A stretch of 64,000 nt of DNA, taken from the NCBI RefSeq assembly GCF_008124785.1, contig NZ_VNHU01000005.1:1-64000 (forward strand), in the 5' to 3' direction. Numbering within the stretch: the first letter of the stretch is position 1; the number at the start of each line of letters is the position of its first letter. The stretch comes from Aquimarina intermedia (lineage in GTDB: Bacteria > Bacteroidota > Bacteroidia > Flavobacteriales > Flavobacteriaceae). This document shows, piece by piece, positions 19,533 through 28,845 of the stretch. A program made the translations under genes and the position numbers. Under the pieces are notes generated by a model. That model did no database searches, was not told the origin of the DNA, and was given only the letters and a program-made list of their open reading frames with translations.

Positions 19533-20129
19533 GTGAAAGAGATTTTGACTAAATACATACCGGAACGGGCTGTCGATCCTGCGTTTGACTTAATTGTTCA
19601 AAACAACGTATATCTTAAAATTGTAAATGAACGTGTCACACGCCACGGAGATTATCGCAGGTTAGCAGATGGGAGCCATCAAATTACTGTAAACGCGTCG
19701 CTTAATAAATATCGTTTTTTAATCACATTGATTCACGAGATAGCGCATTTATTAGCCTTTGAGCACTATGGTAAAATCATTAAACCGCATGGCTTAGAAT
19801 GGAAAAGGACGTTTCGAAGGTTAATGCTTCCTTTTATCAATCCTCAGATTTTTCCCGCTTCCTTACTTCCGGCAATTGCACATCATTTTAAAAACCCAAA
19901 GGCAAGTAGTGATACCGATGCACACCTATCGCTTCTTCTTAAACAATTTGATCCCGCAAATGATAAAAACTATATCTTTGAACTTCCTTTTGGTAGTACC
20001 TTTAGATTATATAACGGGAAATTATTCCGTAAAGGAAACAAAAAAATAAAACGGTATGAATGCGTAGAAATTAAAACGGGTAGAGTCTATCTTTTTAATC
20101 CTAATGCAGAAGTTGAAATAATACATTGA
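19533..20129 (+). CDS. SprT-like zinc metalloprotein
   Basis: 198 residues from the GTG at 19533, where the protein begins MKEILTKYIPERAV as in flavobacterial homologues; TTG at 19518 and GTG at 19527 are possible alternatives. The zinc/catalytic motif LIHEIAHLLAFE (HExxH) lies at about residue 70, after a KYRFLITL helix. SprT-like proteins resemble Spartan-type proteases, but the substrate of the bacterial members is not known. A small hairpin with T run follows. Confidence 0.88.
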   Translation: MKEILTKYIPERAVDPAFDLIVQNNVYLKIVNERVTRHGDYRRLADGSHQITVNASLNKYRFLITLIHEIAHLLAFEHYGKIIKPHGLEWKRTFRRLMLPFINPQIFPASLLPAIAHHFKNPKASSDTDAHLSLLLKQFDPANDKNYIFELPFGSTFRLYNGKLFRKGNKKIKRYECVEIKTGRVYLFNPNAEVEIIH

Positions 20130-20144
20130 GATATAATTAGCCAG

Positions 20145-20165
20145 TATCAACATAGTTGATTTTTT
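20145..20165 (+). terminator. Probable terminator after the SprT-like gene
   Basis: Short stem ATCAAC/GTTGAT (20146-20151 with 20155-20160) with an ATA loop and a following T run. The stem is weak, so termination may be partial. Confidence 0.5.
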
Positions 20166-20202
20166 GCGCTTATATCGAACGATGTAAAAGAAACATATAC
20201 AG

Positions 20203-21279
20203 ATGAAAAAGAATTATTATGCCATTTTAATGGCAGGCGGAGTTGGATCACGTTTTTGGCCGGTAAGCACAACTAAATTCCCGAAACAATTTCACGATAT
20301 GCTAGGGACCGGCGAATCTTTAATTCAACATACATTTAACAGATTAACTAAAAGTATACCAGAAGAAAACATATTTATTCTAACTAATGCTTGCTACAGT
20401 GATTTGGTTCAGGAACATTTACCACAAATAAGCAAAGATCAAATTATTGGAGAGCCCGCGATGCGGAATACAGCACCTTGTATATTATATGCATCTTTAA
20501 AAATCCAAAAACTAGATCCTGATGCGGTAATGATTGTTGCTCCCAGTGATCATTGGATAGAAGATGAGATAGCTTTTGCAAAGGATGTTCAAAAGAGCTT
20601 TGAAACATGCGAACAACATGATAGGTTAATCACTTTAGGGATAAAACCAACGTTTCCCAACACGGGCTATGGCTATATTCAGTATAAAAAAGATGAGAAT
20701 ACTATTAAAGAAGTTTCAAAATTTACAGAGAAACCGAACTATGAAACTGCCAAACAGTTTCTGGCAGAAGGAAATTATTTATGGAATGCAGGTATATTTG
20801 TTTGGAGTGTATCGAGTATTCTTAAAGCCTTTGAAAACTATCAAAAACAAATGACAGCTTTGTTTGTTAAAGGGTTGCCAGAGTTCAATACAGGTGCAGA
20901 AGAAGGTTTTATCAAAGATAATTATCCATTAGCTGAAAATATATCAATAGATTATGCTATTTTAGAACAAGCTGATAATGTCTATGTGCTACCTGCTAGT
21001 TTTGATTGGAATGATTTGGGGACCTGGGGTTCTTTATATAATGAACTGGATAAAACTGATGCGGAAAACGCAATTGTTAATGCGAAACTTTTAGCTCAAA
21101 ATGCTAAGGGCAATATGATTCGCACTAGCAGCGAGAAGGTGGTGGTTGTCGATGGTTTGGATGATTATATTATCATCGATAATGAGGAGGTACTTTTAAT
21201 TTATCCAAAAACTAAAGAACAACAAATCAAAGAAGTGTTGGCGGCGGTAAAAACAAAATTTGGAGAACATTACGGCTAA
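20203..21279 (+). CDS. manC: Mannose-1-phosphate guanylyltransferase
   Basis: 358 residues, the single-domain form. The nucleotidyltransferase signature LMAGGVGSRFWPVSTTKFPK is at the N-terminus, and APSDHWI and FTEKPN are family motifs. It makes GDP-mannose from mannose-1-phosphate and GTP for surface glycans. The C-terminal isomerase domain of bifunctional ManC/AlgA enzymes is absent. The DUF389 gene follows after 7 bp. Confidence 0.95.
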   Translation: MKKNYYAILMAGGVGSRFWPVSTTKFPKQFHDMLGTGESLIQHTFNRLTKSIPEENIFILTNACYSDLVQEHLPQISKDQIIGEPAMRNTAPCILYASLKIQKLDPDAVMIVAPSDHWIEDEIAFAKDVQKSFETCEQHDRLITLGIKPTFPNTGYGYIQYKKDENTIKEVSKFTEKPNYETAKQFLAEGNYLWNAGIFVWSVSSILKAFENYQKQMTALFVKGLPEFNTGAEEGFIKDNYPLAENISIDYAILEQADNVYVLPASFDWNDLGTWGSLYNELDKTDAENAIVNAKLLAQNAKGNMIRTSSEKVVVVDGLDDYIIIDNEEVLLIYPKTKEQQIKEVLAAVKTKFGEHYG

Positions 21280-21286
21280 TTAGATT

Positions 21287-22735
21287 ATGCAAGAAAATTC
21301 AAACTCAGAATCTCCTATTGATGCAGAGGAGGTAAAGGAAACGATAAAAAAAGAGGCTAAAGGTCTTTTTGAGAGTGTCAGTGCATTTTTGAGTGATTTA
21401 CTGGATATACGGTCAGATACAGATCGAGATCAGACTGTCGCTGATGTAAAGAATGACATTCCATTTCAAGGTCATAATGCATGGATCCTGGTCTTCTCTA
21501 TTTTTGTTGCATCTATAGGGCTCAACGTTAGTTCTACAGCTGTGGTTATCGGAGCGATGCTTATATCACCTCTTATGGGACCAATTGTTGGAGTAGGATT
21601 GTCCATCGCAATTAACGATATTGATACGCTTAGACGATCGCTTATCAACCTTGGTGTGATGGTAGGCTTGAGTGTTCTGACTGCTACCTTGTATTTTTCA
21701 CTATCCCCTTTGACAGAGTTAACACCAGAGTTGGAAGCAAGAACAGCACCCACCATATTGGATGTTTTTGTAGCGATTTTTGGAGGTTTGGCCTTAATAG
21801 TTGCCAAGTCCAAAAAAGGAACAATGCCAAATGCGATTGCCGGAGTAGCGATTGCTACTGCACTTATGCCACCTCTATGTACCGTAGGGTATGGTATAGC
21901 AGAGTGGAACTTTATTTATGCAGGGGGTGCTTTATACCTTTTTACTATTAATGCGATTTTTATTGCGCTATCGACGTTTATAACAGCTAAGCTATTGCGT
22001 TTTCCAATGATCAGATATGCAAACTCTGCAAAGCGGAAGCGTACTGCGCAATTAGCATCTTTTATAGCATTATTGGCTATGATTCCTGCAATTTTTACTT
22101 TTGTTAAAGTACTGGGAGAAAGCAATAGTGAGCGTGATTACCGCAACTTTTTAGAGAGTGAAATTTCAGGTAACGAAAATCTATACCTGCGTAAAGATTT
22201 CTATAATTATAATGAGGGAACCATTAAGCTGTTTTTTGATGGTGAAATAGATAAAGCTGTTGTTAGCGATCTTAGAAACGAAATCAAGAAGTATGATCAT
22301 ATAAAAGATTTCGAGTTAACCATTAACGGAAATAAGTCAAGAGGATTGGAACAAGTGTCAAAAGCCTACGATCGATCGATCGTTGAACTCGGAAGACTCG
22401 AGAATGCTAATGATCGATTAACTGCGCAAAATGAAGATCTTAAAAACCGAATTGCGGCGTTGGAATTACAGTTGCGTGATGCAAATAAAGTAGAGCCTGT
22501 TGAAGTATTACCCTATAATTCTATTGCAAAAGATGCTAAAATTAGATTTCCGGATCTTTCAGCCCTGGGCTACGGTTTAGTGTTACAGTCTAATTTTCTG
22601 AGGGTGGATACGGTTCCGATGCTATTTCCTATTTGGAAATCTCAACTATCCGATAGTCTTCATGAATTGCGACAAACTGATCTAAGAAAATGGTCTACAC
22701 GTCAAATAGGAGTAGATACGCTGATAGTGAAATAA
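21287..22735 (+). CDS. DUF389 domain-containing membrane protein
   Basis: 482 residues. After a charged N-terminus come about six or seven membrane helices (about 60-275) containing the conserved GAMLISPLMGPIVG and IAGVAIATALMPPLCTVGYG motifs of DUF389. The C-terminal half is soluble and holds a coiled coil (about 360-405, LENANDRLTAQNEDLKNRIA). Function of the family is not established. It ends a plus-strand gene string and converges with mlaF. Confidence 0.92.
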   Translation: MQENSNSESPIDAEEVKETIKKEAKGLFESVSAFLSDLLDIRSDTDRDQTVADVKNDIPFQGHNAWILVFSIFVASIGLNVSSTAVVIGAMLISPLMGPIVGVGLSIAINDIDTLRRSLINLGVMVGLSVLTATLYFSLSPLTELTPELEARTAPTILDVFVAIFGGLALIVAKSKKGTMPNAIAGVAIATALMPPLCTVGYGIAEWNFIYAGGALYLFTINAIFIALSTFITAKLLRFPMIRYANSAKRKRTAQLASFIALLAMIPAIFTFVKVLGESNSERDYRNFLESEISGNENLYLRKDFYNYNEGTIKLFFDGEIDKAVVSDLRNEIKKYDHIKDFELTINGNKSRGLEQVSKAYDRSIVELGRLENANDRLTAQNEDLKNRIAALELQLRDANKVEPVEVLPYNSIAKDAKIRFPDLSALGYGLVLQSNFLRVDTVPMLFPIWKSQLSDSLHELRQTDLRKWSTRQIGVDTLIVK

Positions 22736-22783
22736 GCACGTTTCGTTATAATTGTGTAATTGTAAGGATTAATATAGGATGGC

Positions 22784-23548
22784 TTAAAAACCTTGCAACT
22801 GTGCTTTTCGTACTTTTTTAAATAAGTTAGACGAGTAAACAAAATTAGTTACAGCCTCATTATCGGTTTTGAAAATTTGTGTTTTGTCACCTTCCCATTC
22901 TAAGAATCCCTTCTTCAAAAAAATGATCTTTTCACCAATTTCCATCACAGAATTCATGTCATGAGTGTTGATTACTGTGGTGATATCATTTTCAACTGTA
23001 ATTTCTTGAATTAAGTTATCAATAACCATCGCTGTATTAGGGTCTAAACCGGAATTCGGTTCATCACAAAAAAGATATTTAGGTCTGGTTACAATTGCAC
23101 GGGCGATTGCAACACGTTTTTGCATACCTCCACTAATTTCTGAAGGAAGTTTTTTATTAGCATTTTCAAGATTAACCCGATCGATTACTTCATTTGCACG
23201 ATCCATCATTTCAGATTTTTTCTGTCGGGTAAACATTTTAAGTGGAAACATGATATTCTCCTCAACAGTCATAGAGTCAAACAAGGCACTGCCTTGAAAA
23301 ACCATCCCCATTCGTTGACGTAATCGTCTCTTTTCTTCTTCATCTAATTCAGAATAATTTTCACCATCATATGATATCGTGCCTTTTTCTGGTGTAAATA
23401 ACCCTAGTAAACATTTTAAAAAAACCGTTTTCCCACTACCACTGGTTCCAATTATTAGATTTGTTTTTCCACGGTGAAATGTAGTAGTTATACCTTTCAA
23501 TATTTCTTCGCCATGAAAAGCTTTATGTATATCGTTAACTTCTATCAT
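22784..23548 (-). CDS. mlaF: ABC transporter ATP-binding protein, MlaF type
   Basis: 254 residues from the ATG at 23548, which overlaps the permease stop as ATGA; a longer frame to 23608 would run into the permease gene. Walker A IGTSGSGKTVF, signature SEISGGMQKR and Walker B YLFCDEPNSG are intact. With MlaE it powers phospholipid movement between inner and outer membranes. The substrate-binding MlaD is not adjacent. Confidence 0.93.
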   Translation of the reverse strand: MIEVNDIHKAFHGEEILKGITTTFHRGKTNLIIGTSGSGKTVFLKCLLGLFTPEKGTISYDGENYSELDEEEKRRLRQRMGMVFQGSALFDSMTVEENIMFPLKMFTRQKKSEMMDRANEVIDRVNLENANKKLPSEISGGMQKRVAIARAIVTRPKYLFCDEPNSGLDPNTAMVIDNLIQEITVENDITTVINTHDMNSVMEIGEKIIFLKKGFLEWEGDKTQIFKTDNEAVTNFVYSSNLFKKVRKAQLQGF

Positions 23549-24285
23549 GCGCTTAGTAATAATTGTGTTAGTATATAGTTTGAAATTACAATCACAACAG
23601 TCGTCCAAACAAAAGCAGCGGTACTGGCTTTTCCAACTTCGAGTGCTCCACCTTTCATGTAATACCCGTGAAATGACGGGATCGTCGCTAGTAGAAATGC
23701 GAACAAAAATGTCTTAATAAAAGCGTAGACCAAATGAAAGGGAACAAATTCGTCCTGTAATCCGGTAATAAATTCACTGCTAGAAACAAAACCTCCATAA
23801 ACTCCGGCGATGTAACCTCCAAAAATTCCCACAAACATAGCGATTGCGATGACAAAGGGATACATCAACATGGCGATAATTTTAGGGAAAACTAAGTAAT
23901 TTAAAGAATTGATCCCCATAACCTCTAAGGCATCAATTTGTTCTGTAACCCGCATCGTTCCAATACTAGAAGTAATAAAGGAACCTACTTTACCCGCCAT
24001 GATGACCGAAATAAACGTTGGAGCAAATTCTAAAATTACGGATTGGCGAGAGGCAAATGCGATTAATTGTTTCGGAATCAAGGGGTTGGTAAGGTTTAAT
24101 GCAGTTTGTATAGCTACAACAGCCCCGATAAAAAAAGCAAGAAATACGGTGATCCCTATAGACCCGATAATAAGGTCATCAATTTCCTTAAAAATTAATG
24201 TACGCAAGACAGAACCTTTGGTCATACGACTAAAGACTCCCTTAATCATTAAAAAATAACGTCCAATATCGTCTAGGTAAAACAT
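23545..24285 (-). CDS. mlaE: MlaE family lipid ABC transporter permease
   Basis: 246 residues with about five membrane segments and the MlaE/TTG1-type motifs GKVGSFITSSIGTMRVTEQ (an AE/SIGTMRVTEQIDALEVMG family block) and FGGYIAG. It forms the inner-membrane part of the Mla-type lipid transporter with the downstream ATPase. The 4-base stop/start overlap implies translational coupling. Confidence 0.93.
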   Translation of the reverse strand: MFYLDDIGRYFLMIKGVFSRMTKGSVLRTLIFKEIDDLIIGSIGITVFLAFFIGAVVAIQTALNLTNPLIPKQLIAFASRQSVILEFAPTFISVIMAGKVGSFITSSIGTMRVTEQIDALEVMGINSLNYLVFPKIIAMLMYPFVIAIAMFVGIFGGYIAGVYGGFVSSSEFITGLQDEFVPFHLVYAFIKTFLFAFLLATIPSFHGYYMKGGALEVGKASTAAFVWTTVVIVISNYILTQLLLSA

Positions 24286-24370
24286 GTATTTTTGATTAGA
24301 ACGGCTAAAATAGAAAAAAAATATCCGACAGCATTTAACCTTATACTAAAGTTTAGTTTTATATAAATGC

Positions 24371-24378
24371 TACTTTTG
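24371..24378 (+). promoter_or_regulatory. -7 promoter box (TACTTTTG) for pafA
   Basis: TACTTTTG fits TAnnTTTG. It overlaps the upstream start candidate at 24367 and so supports translation from 24403, 25 bp further on. Confidence 0.6.
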
Positions 24379-24402
24379 CATATTCAAATACAAATTAAAG
24401 GA

Positions 24403-26040
24403 ATGTTGAGAATAGCTTTTTTAATACTAACGGTAGGATTTATTTTTAAGGGACATACACAGGCAGTACTATCAAAGAACGATCGTCCAAAGCTGGTGGT
24501 AGGAATTGTGGTTGATCAGATGCGCTATGATTACTTAACACGATTTGATACTTCCTTTGGATCCGGAGGCTTTAAGCGAATTAGTAAGGAAGGTTTCCAA
24601 TACAAGAATGCGCATTTCAACTATATCCCCACCTATACAGGACCAGGACATGCATCCGTATATACAGGTACAACTCCTTTTAACCATGGTATAATAGCGA
24701 ATAATTGGTATGATAAAACTGCTAAAACAAAGGTATATTGTGTCGAAGATACGCTGGTGAATGCGGTTGGGTCTACCAGTAAATTTGATAAGATGTCACC
24801 CAGACGCATGAAAACAACCAGTTTTGCAGATCAAAATCGTATGCATACACAAATGCGCGGAAAGACCATAGGGATTTCTCTAAAAGACCGCGGAGCCATT
24901 TTACCGGCGGGGCATACGGCAAATGCTGCCTATTGGTTTAGAGGCCGTGACGAAGGGCAATGGATCACAAGCTCTTATTATATGGATATACTACCCCAAT
25001 GGGTGCAAAAATTTAATGCTTCGGGAACGATAAAATCCTATTTGAAAACGTGGGACACTATGGTTGATAGCGAACAATATAGCGCTAGTGGAATTGATGA
25101 AAATATGTATGAGGCAGGATTTAAGGGGAAAGAAAAGGCAGTTTTTCCTTATGAATTAGCAGCTCTGGCTGAAGAAAACGGCGGTTTTGATATTTTAAAA
25201 GCTACTCCCTACGGCAATAGTTTAACTACAGATTTTGCCATTGCCGCGCTAGAGGGTGAAGGATTAGGATTAGACAACGATACAGATGTACTAGCGGTAA
25301 GTTTTTCTAGTACGGATTATATTGGACATAATTTTGGAGTAAATTCTAAAGAAGTTCAAGATGCCTATGTACGTTTGGACAAAGATCTGGAGCGCCTGCT
25401 GATTGCACTTGATAAGAAAGTCGGAGTAGGAAATTATACAGTGTTTTTGACAGCAGATCATGGAGCAGTAAATGTGCCTGCCTATTTAAATGCCTTAAAA
25501 ATACCGGCAGGATATTTTGATTTAATGCAATTTTCTGAACAGCTTAATGCACAATTGACTGAAAAATATGGAGTTCAAGGATTGGTTGAAAGCGTTTCTA
25601 ATGGTCAGATATTCTTCAACTATGCACTGGTTAAGGAAAAAGAGTTGAATCACTCCCATTTACAGAAATATACAGCAGAGTATATCCTTGCATATCCAAA
25701 AGTCGATAAAGCATATACTCGCAACCAAATGTTGGGAAGTACTTATCAATTCGGAGTTCCGGCATTATTACAAAAAGGGTTTAATCAAAAACGTAGTGGA
25801 GATGTTTTATTCGTATTGGATCCGGCTACAATCACCTATTCAAAAAAAGGATCAACGCACGGCAGTGGCTCAAGTTATGATACACATGCTCCGTTGTTGT
25901 TTTTTGGAAAAGGGATACAAAAAGGGAGTAGTGTCGAGAAAGTATTTATAACCGATATCGCGCCTACTATCTCTAGTTTGTTAAGGATTGAGTTTCCTAA
26001 CGGAACTACTGGAACTGTTTTGAAAGAGGTTTTAAAATAA
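24403..26040 (+). CDS. pafA: Alkaline phosphatase family protein (PafA type)
   Basis: 545 residues from 24403, opening with a signal peptide (MLRIAFLILTVGFIFKGHTQ). It belongs to the alkaline phosphatase/type I phosphodiesterase superfamily: metal ligand DQMRYDYL, nucleophile threonine in YTGPGHASVYTG, SSTDYIGHNFG, TADHGAV and a C-terminal THGS ligand block. PafA is a broad phosphomonoesterase of Bacteroidota that releases phosphate outside the cytoplasm and is not repressed by phosphate in some species. Its last 9 bases overlap the end of the convergent glycosyltransferase gene. Confidence 0.9.
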   Translation: MLRIAFLILTVGFIFKGHTQAVLSKNDRPKLVVGIVVDQMRYDYLTRFDTSFGSGGFKRISKEGFQYKNAHFNYIPTYTGPGHASVYTGTTPFNHGIIANNWYDKTAKTKVYCVEDTLVNAVGSTSKFDKMSPRRMKTTSFADQNRMHTQMRGKTIGISLKDRGAILPAGHTANAAYWFRGRDEGQWITSSYYMDILPQWVQKFNASGTIKSYLKTWDTMVDSEQYSASGIDENMYEAGFKGKEKAVFPYELAALAEENGGFDILKATPYGNSLTTDFAIAALEGEGLGLDNDTDVLAVSFSSTDYIGHNFGVNSKEVQDAYVRLDKDLERLLIALDKKVGVGNYTVFLTADHGAVNVPAYLNALKIPAGYFDLMQFSEQLNAQLTEKYGVQGLVESVSNGQIFFNYALVKEKELNHSHLQKYTAEYILAYPKVDKAYTRNQMLGSTYQFGVPALLQKGFNQKRSGDVLFVLDPATITYSKKGSTHGSGSSYDTHAPLLFFGKGIQKGSSVEKVFITDIAPTISSLLRIEFPNGTTGTVLKEVLK

Positions 26041-26883
26041 TTTACCAAAAATTTTCTTCCAACGTAGTTTTCTAATAAATCTGCCTTGCTCAGCTGTGAC
26101 TAAATAGGGAGTTCGATTTTTTACCGCTTTAAAGTACCCTTGTAGATAATCAAAAAAGAGTTTAGGTTGTTTTTTTAAGACACTTAATTTGATTGAAGCG
26201 ATTAGGGTTAACCAAAAGCCATAACGTATTTGATAAAATGCTTGCCCTTGTTTAAGTTTTGAAGATGTGTGGTATGTCTGGCCTGTAGGTTTTAAATGTT
26301 TAACCTTTAAAGACGCATCGGTTTTGATTGACCAACCATAGAATTGAGTCAGTAGTTCATCGATAGTATCCCAACCCATAGCAGGCATAAGTCCATTAAT
26401 ATCTTTAAAACATTCTTTGCGGTATGCTTTTAAAGCGCCACGAATATGATCTTTGTTAGTGAGGTTTTCTAACTCCCATTGTTTATTTTTTGAAATATAA
26501 CAAAAGCCTCCGGCCATACCGATATTATGATCAGCGTTAAAATGCGAAGCAATAGTCTCTAAGTAATCAGATGGAAAAATTAGGTCCGCATCAAATTTAC
26601 ATAGAATATCATAGTCCATGTCCAGTACTTTTAAGCCAGCATTAAAAGCATTTATAACTTTACTACCTGGTAGGTGTTGCTCTTTAGATCGTATGTGCAC
26701 AATTGTAATGAATGGATATCGATCGACGTATGTTTTTAAAATCTTATTAGTGTTATCCGAGCTATTATCATCCACTACCACAATTTTATGGGGTAACAGA
26801 GACTGATTCACTAAGGAATCAAGTGTCTTTGAGATAAATTTTTCCTCATTATGAGCAGGTATGACAATATAGATCTTTGACAT
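26032..26883 (-). CDS. Family 2 glycosyltransferase
   Basis: 283 residues, GT-A fold: IVIPAHNEEKFISKTLDSL at the N-terminus, VDDNSSDNT, and the DxD motif in CKFDADLIFP. No membrane helix is obvious, so it is probably cytoplasmic or peripherally bound. It probably builds a surface polysaccharide or lipid-linked glycan; acceptor unknown. It is followed upstream by a methyltransferase gene 37 bp away on the same strand. Confidence 0.9.
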   Translation of the reverse strand: MSKIYIVIPAHNEEKFISKTLDSLVNQSLLPHKIVVVDDNSSDNTNKILKTYVDRYPFITIVHIRSKEQHLPGSKVINAFNAGLKVLDMDYDILCKFDADLIFPSDYLETIASHFNADHNIGMAGGFCYISKNKQWELENLTNKDHIRGALKAYRKECFKDINGLMPAMGWDTIDELLTQFYGWSIKTDASLKVKHLKPTGQTYHTSSKLKQGQAFYQIRYGFWLTLIASIKLSVLKKQPKLFFDYLQGYFKAVKNRTPYLVTAEQGRFIRKLRWKKIFGKLF

Positions 26884-26920
26884 AAAAAGAGTGTCTGAAT
26901 AAGCTTACAATTGATGTTAA

Positions 26921-27448
26921 TTATACTTTTCGCCTTTCAGCATACACGATATAATAACGCGGAGTAAAAAGTCTTAAGAAAGGACGAAATCCTATCTTAT
27001 TAACAGGATGTGTCCATGAATCTTTAGCGATAATCGTCCATCCGGCTTTTTCCAGGAGCCAATCAAATTGCCAATCCTCAAATTCATGAAAATGTCTGTC
27101 CCAGGGATCTGTTTTACTTTGATACGCCTTTGAAAACCACAAACGCAAGGGAACTGAAGCTACAAGCTTATCTGCTTTGATATCAGTAAGCACTGTAAAT
27201 GGAGAAAGTAGATGTTCAAATATTTCAAAAGCAGTAACAACGCTTGCCGTACTTTCTTTTAATTTTGAAGTGTCACAGTCCAAGTCTTCTCCGGTCGTAT
27301 TTTGAACCTCATAACCTTCCTTTTTCATAATGTCAGAAAAAGGGTTTTCAACCCCCAAGTCTAATACAGTAGTAGGCGCAGGAACATGTTTACGAAGAAA
27401 ACTCAGCGTTTTCTCAAATCTTTTATGCGGAAAAGTACCTTCGTACAT
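26921..27448 (-). CDS. Class I SAM-dependent methyltransferase
   Basis: 175 residues. Motif I is VLDLGVENPFSD (about residues 29-40), and ASVVTAFEIFEHLLSPF resembles the post-motif II region of methyltransferases acting near glycan genes. The frame is short for the family. Substrate unknown; the adjacent glycosyltransferase suggests a glycan or lipid. Confidence 0.8.
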   Translation of the reverse strand: MYEGTFPHKRFEKTLSFLRKHVPAPTTVLDLGVENPFSDIMKKEGYEVQNTTGEDLDCDTSKLKESTASVVTAFEIFEHLLSPFTVLTDIKADKLVASVPLRLWFSKAYQSKTDPWDRHFHEFEDWQFDWLLEKAGWTIIAKDSWTHPVNKIGFRPFLRLFTPRYYIVYAERRKV

Positions 27449-27640
27449 AAGATGCGTTTGGTTAAAAAATCAACGATGTCGAAATATAGAATTTATAATT
27501 TATTTTTCATCGTAATTAATTAAAAAAGGAGGATTTTAGCGATAATGCCAATGCACAGCAAATCAAAAGTACTGCCTCTTTGTTACGGCTAATGTTTCTT
27601 CCGATAAAAGTTGTTATAACAAAATAATGCCCTTTAAAAA

Positions 27641-28015
27641 TCAATTTTTTCCTAGCTTAATTTGAAGCACCGTAGCAACAGATATAGCATTCGTTTTAAT
27701 GCATTGGGCATTTATTCCTTCGAACAGTTCATCTACAGTTTTATTAAAAAGAGTTAGCCATATTTCGAAATGGTGTTTTTTTAATTGATGTCTTGAGTTG
27801 AGGTCTTGATGAATTTTTACCACATTATTACGGTATGTACCTTTTCTGAATAAGTTCATTTCCCAAAAATCAATAATAATCGGTAAGTGTTTTTTCATAC
27901 TGAGTTGAGCGATGTCTGTAAAAATATAACCTATCTGACAATCATACAGCACCTTTGAATAAAATGAATTCATTAAACATTCTAAGTCATCTCTACAGAT
28001 TATATCATTTTTCAT
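27641..28015 (-). CDS. Group III truncated haemoglobin
   Basis: 124 residues. Alignment by eye to Campylobacter Ctb, a group III truncated haemoglobin, places the key residues: Y19 (B10, in SFYSKVL), H43 (near E7), proximal H69 (F8, in KIHQDL) and W86 (G8, in FEIWLTLF). The sequence is otherwise quite divergent. Such proteins bind O2 or NO; the role here is unknown. The start overlaps the stop of the upstream HTH-like gene as ATGA, so translation is probably coupled. Confidence 0.85.
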   Translation of the reverse strand: MKNDIICRDDLECLMNSFYSKVLYDCQIGYIFTDIAQLSMKKHLPIIIDFWEMNLFRKGTYRNNVVKIHQDLNSRHQLKKHHFEIWLTLFNKTVDELFEGINAQCIKTNAISVATVLQIKLGKN

Positions 28016-28278
28016 TTTTTTTGTTTGGCAATTAATAACTCTCTTAGCTCCTGTTGTTTTTCCTTCTCTATAACTTTTTGATGAGCAAAAGCAAAGATAG
28101 CATTTTCGATTACCTCATTCTCTCGTTCACCTGAAAGGATGTAAGAAATAGTGGCTTTAGAGTAGGGCCTTCCTTGTGAGGTTGAGATGTTGCTCTTTTT
28201 TAAGTACTCTTGAATTTTTTTGATGTGTTTGCTTCCTAAACTATTAATAATAGCCGAGCGTTCTTCTTGCGTTATCAT
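28012..28278 (-). CDS. Small HTH-like DNA-binding protein
   Basis: 88 residues, very basic. A segment at about 35-60 (RPYSKATISYILSGERENE) looks like the recognition part of a helix-turn-helix. I do not recognise a named family. The gene is coupled by a 4-base overlap to the haemoglobin gene and divergent from another small HTH-like gene, so it may regulate this locus. Confidence 0.6.
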   Translation of the reverse strand: MITQEERSAIINSLGSKHIKKIQEYLKKSNISTSQGRPYSKATISYILSGERENEVIENAIFAFAHQKVIEKEKQQELRELLIAKQKK

Positions 28279-28306
28279 GATAGTTGGCTAATGTTAAAAT
28301 GATGAG

Positions 28307-28314
28307 TATCTTTG
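28307..28314 (+). promoter_or_regulatory. -7 promoter box (TATCTTTG) for the divergent HTH-like gene
   Basis: TATCTTTG fits TAnnTTTG, with a TTG at 28284-28286, 20 bp upstream. It points to the gene starting at 28389, giving a leader of about 70 nt. Confidence 0.5.
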
Positions 28315-28339
28315 TGAACGAAATGTTGAAGTTTCGCTA

Positions 28340-28372
28340 TACAATAATATATAAAATATTGTACATTAACAA
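28340..28372. promoter_or_regulatory. Candidate operator: overlapping inverted repeats
   Basis: TACAATA (28340-28346) pairs with TATTGTA (28357-28363), and TTGT-N6-ACAA spans 28359-28372. The site lies between the divergent HTH-like genes, downstream of the -7 box, so binding would block transcription of the plus-strand gene. Inference only. Confidence 0.35.
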
Positions 28373-28388
28373 GTTTTAAGCTACTATT

Positions 28389-28760
28389 TTGGATAAAAAA
28401 GATAATATTTTAGATAGAGTGATTATTTTTGCAGAGTATTTGGGATATAGCTTACGTAGCTTTAGCTTGTCAATTGAAGCTAGCCCGGGATACTTACATC
28501 GGCTGCAGTCTTCGAATAGTAACATAGGTGGAGATTTTATAGAAAGAATTATAGCTACCTACGAACAGTTGAACCCTCTATGGCTACTCACAGGCAAAGG
28601 AGATATGTTACTTGAGACTCATGCTATCGGAGTTAATGAGTCAGAGGCGCTGTATGGAAAGCGAGACTTTTTAAAAGAAGCACTATTGGTGTATCTTGAT
28701 GATGAGGATATTAAAAATAAAATCAAAGATATAGTTACTGCTCAGCAGATTGAAGAGTAG
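28389..28760 (+). CDS. Small HTH-like regulator
   Basis: 123 residues, starting at TTG (28389); there is no in-frame ATG until residue 76. The N-terminal half resembles XRE-like regulators common in Flavobacteriia: FAEYLGYSLRSFSLSIEAS then a pattern ending LNPLWLLTGKGDMLL, which closes many such domains. The C-terminal half is acidic. It is divergent from the HTH/haemoglobin operon. A large perfect hairpin terminator follows. Confidence 0.65.
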   Translation: MDKKDNILDRVIIFAEYLGYSLRSFSLSIEASPGYLHRLQSSNSNIGGDFIERIIATYEQLNPLWLLTGKGDMLLETHAIGVNESEALYGKRDFLKEALLVYLDDEDIKNKIKDIVTAQQIEE

Positions 28761-28778
28761 CTAGTGGTATAAAAAGGA

Positions 28779-28828
28779 GTACATAAACAAAGCGGGATCT
28801 TTTTAAAGATCCCGCTTTGTTTATGTAC
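28779..28828. terminator. Bidirectional terminator, 24-bp perfect inverted repeat
   Basis: Arms 28779-28802 and 28805-28828 are perfectly complementary with a two-base centre. The GC core is AGCGGGATC. It sits between the convergent HTH-like gene and gcvP and can terminate both. Confidence 0.85.
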
Positions 28829-28845
28829 GTAGAGTTCGTTAGTTT

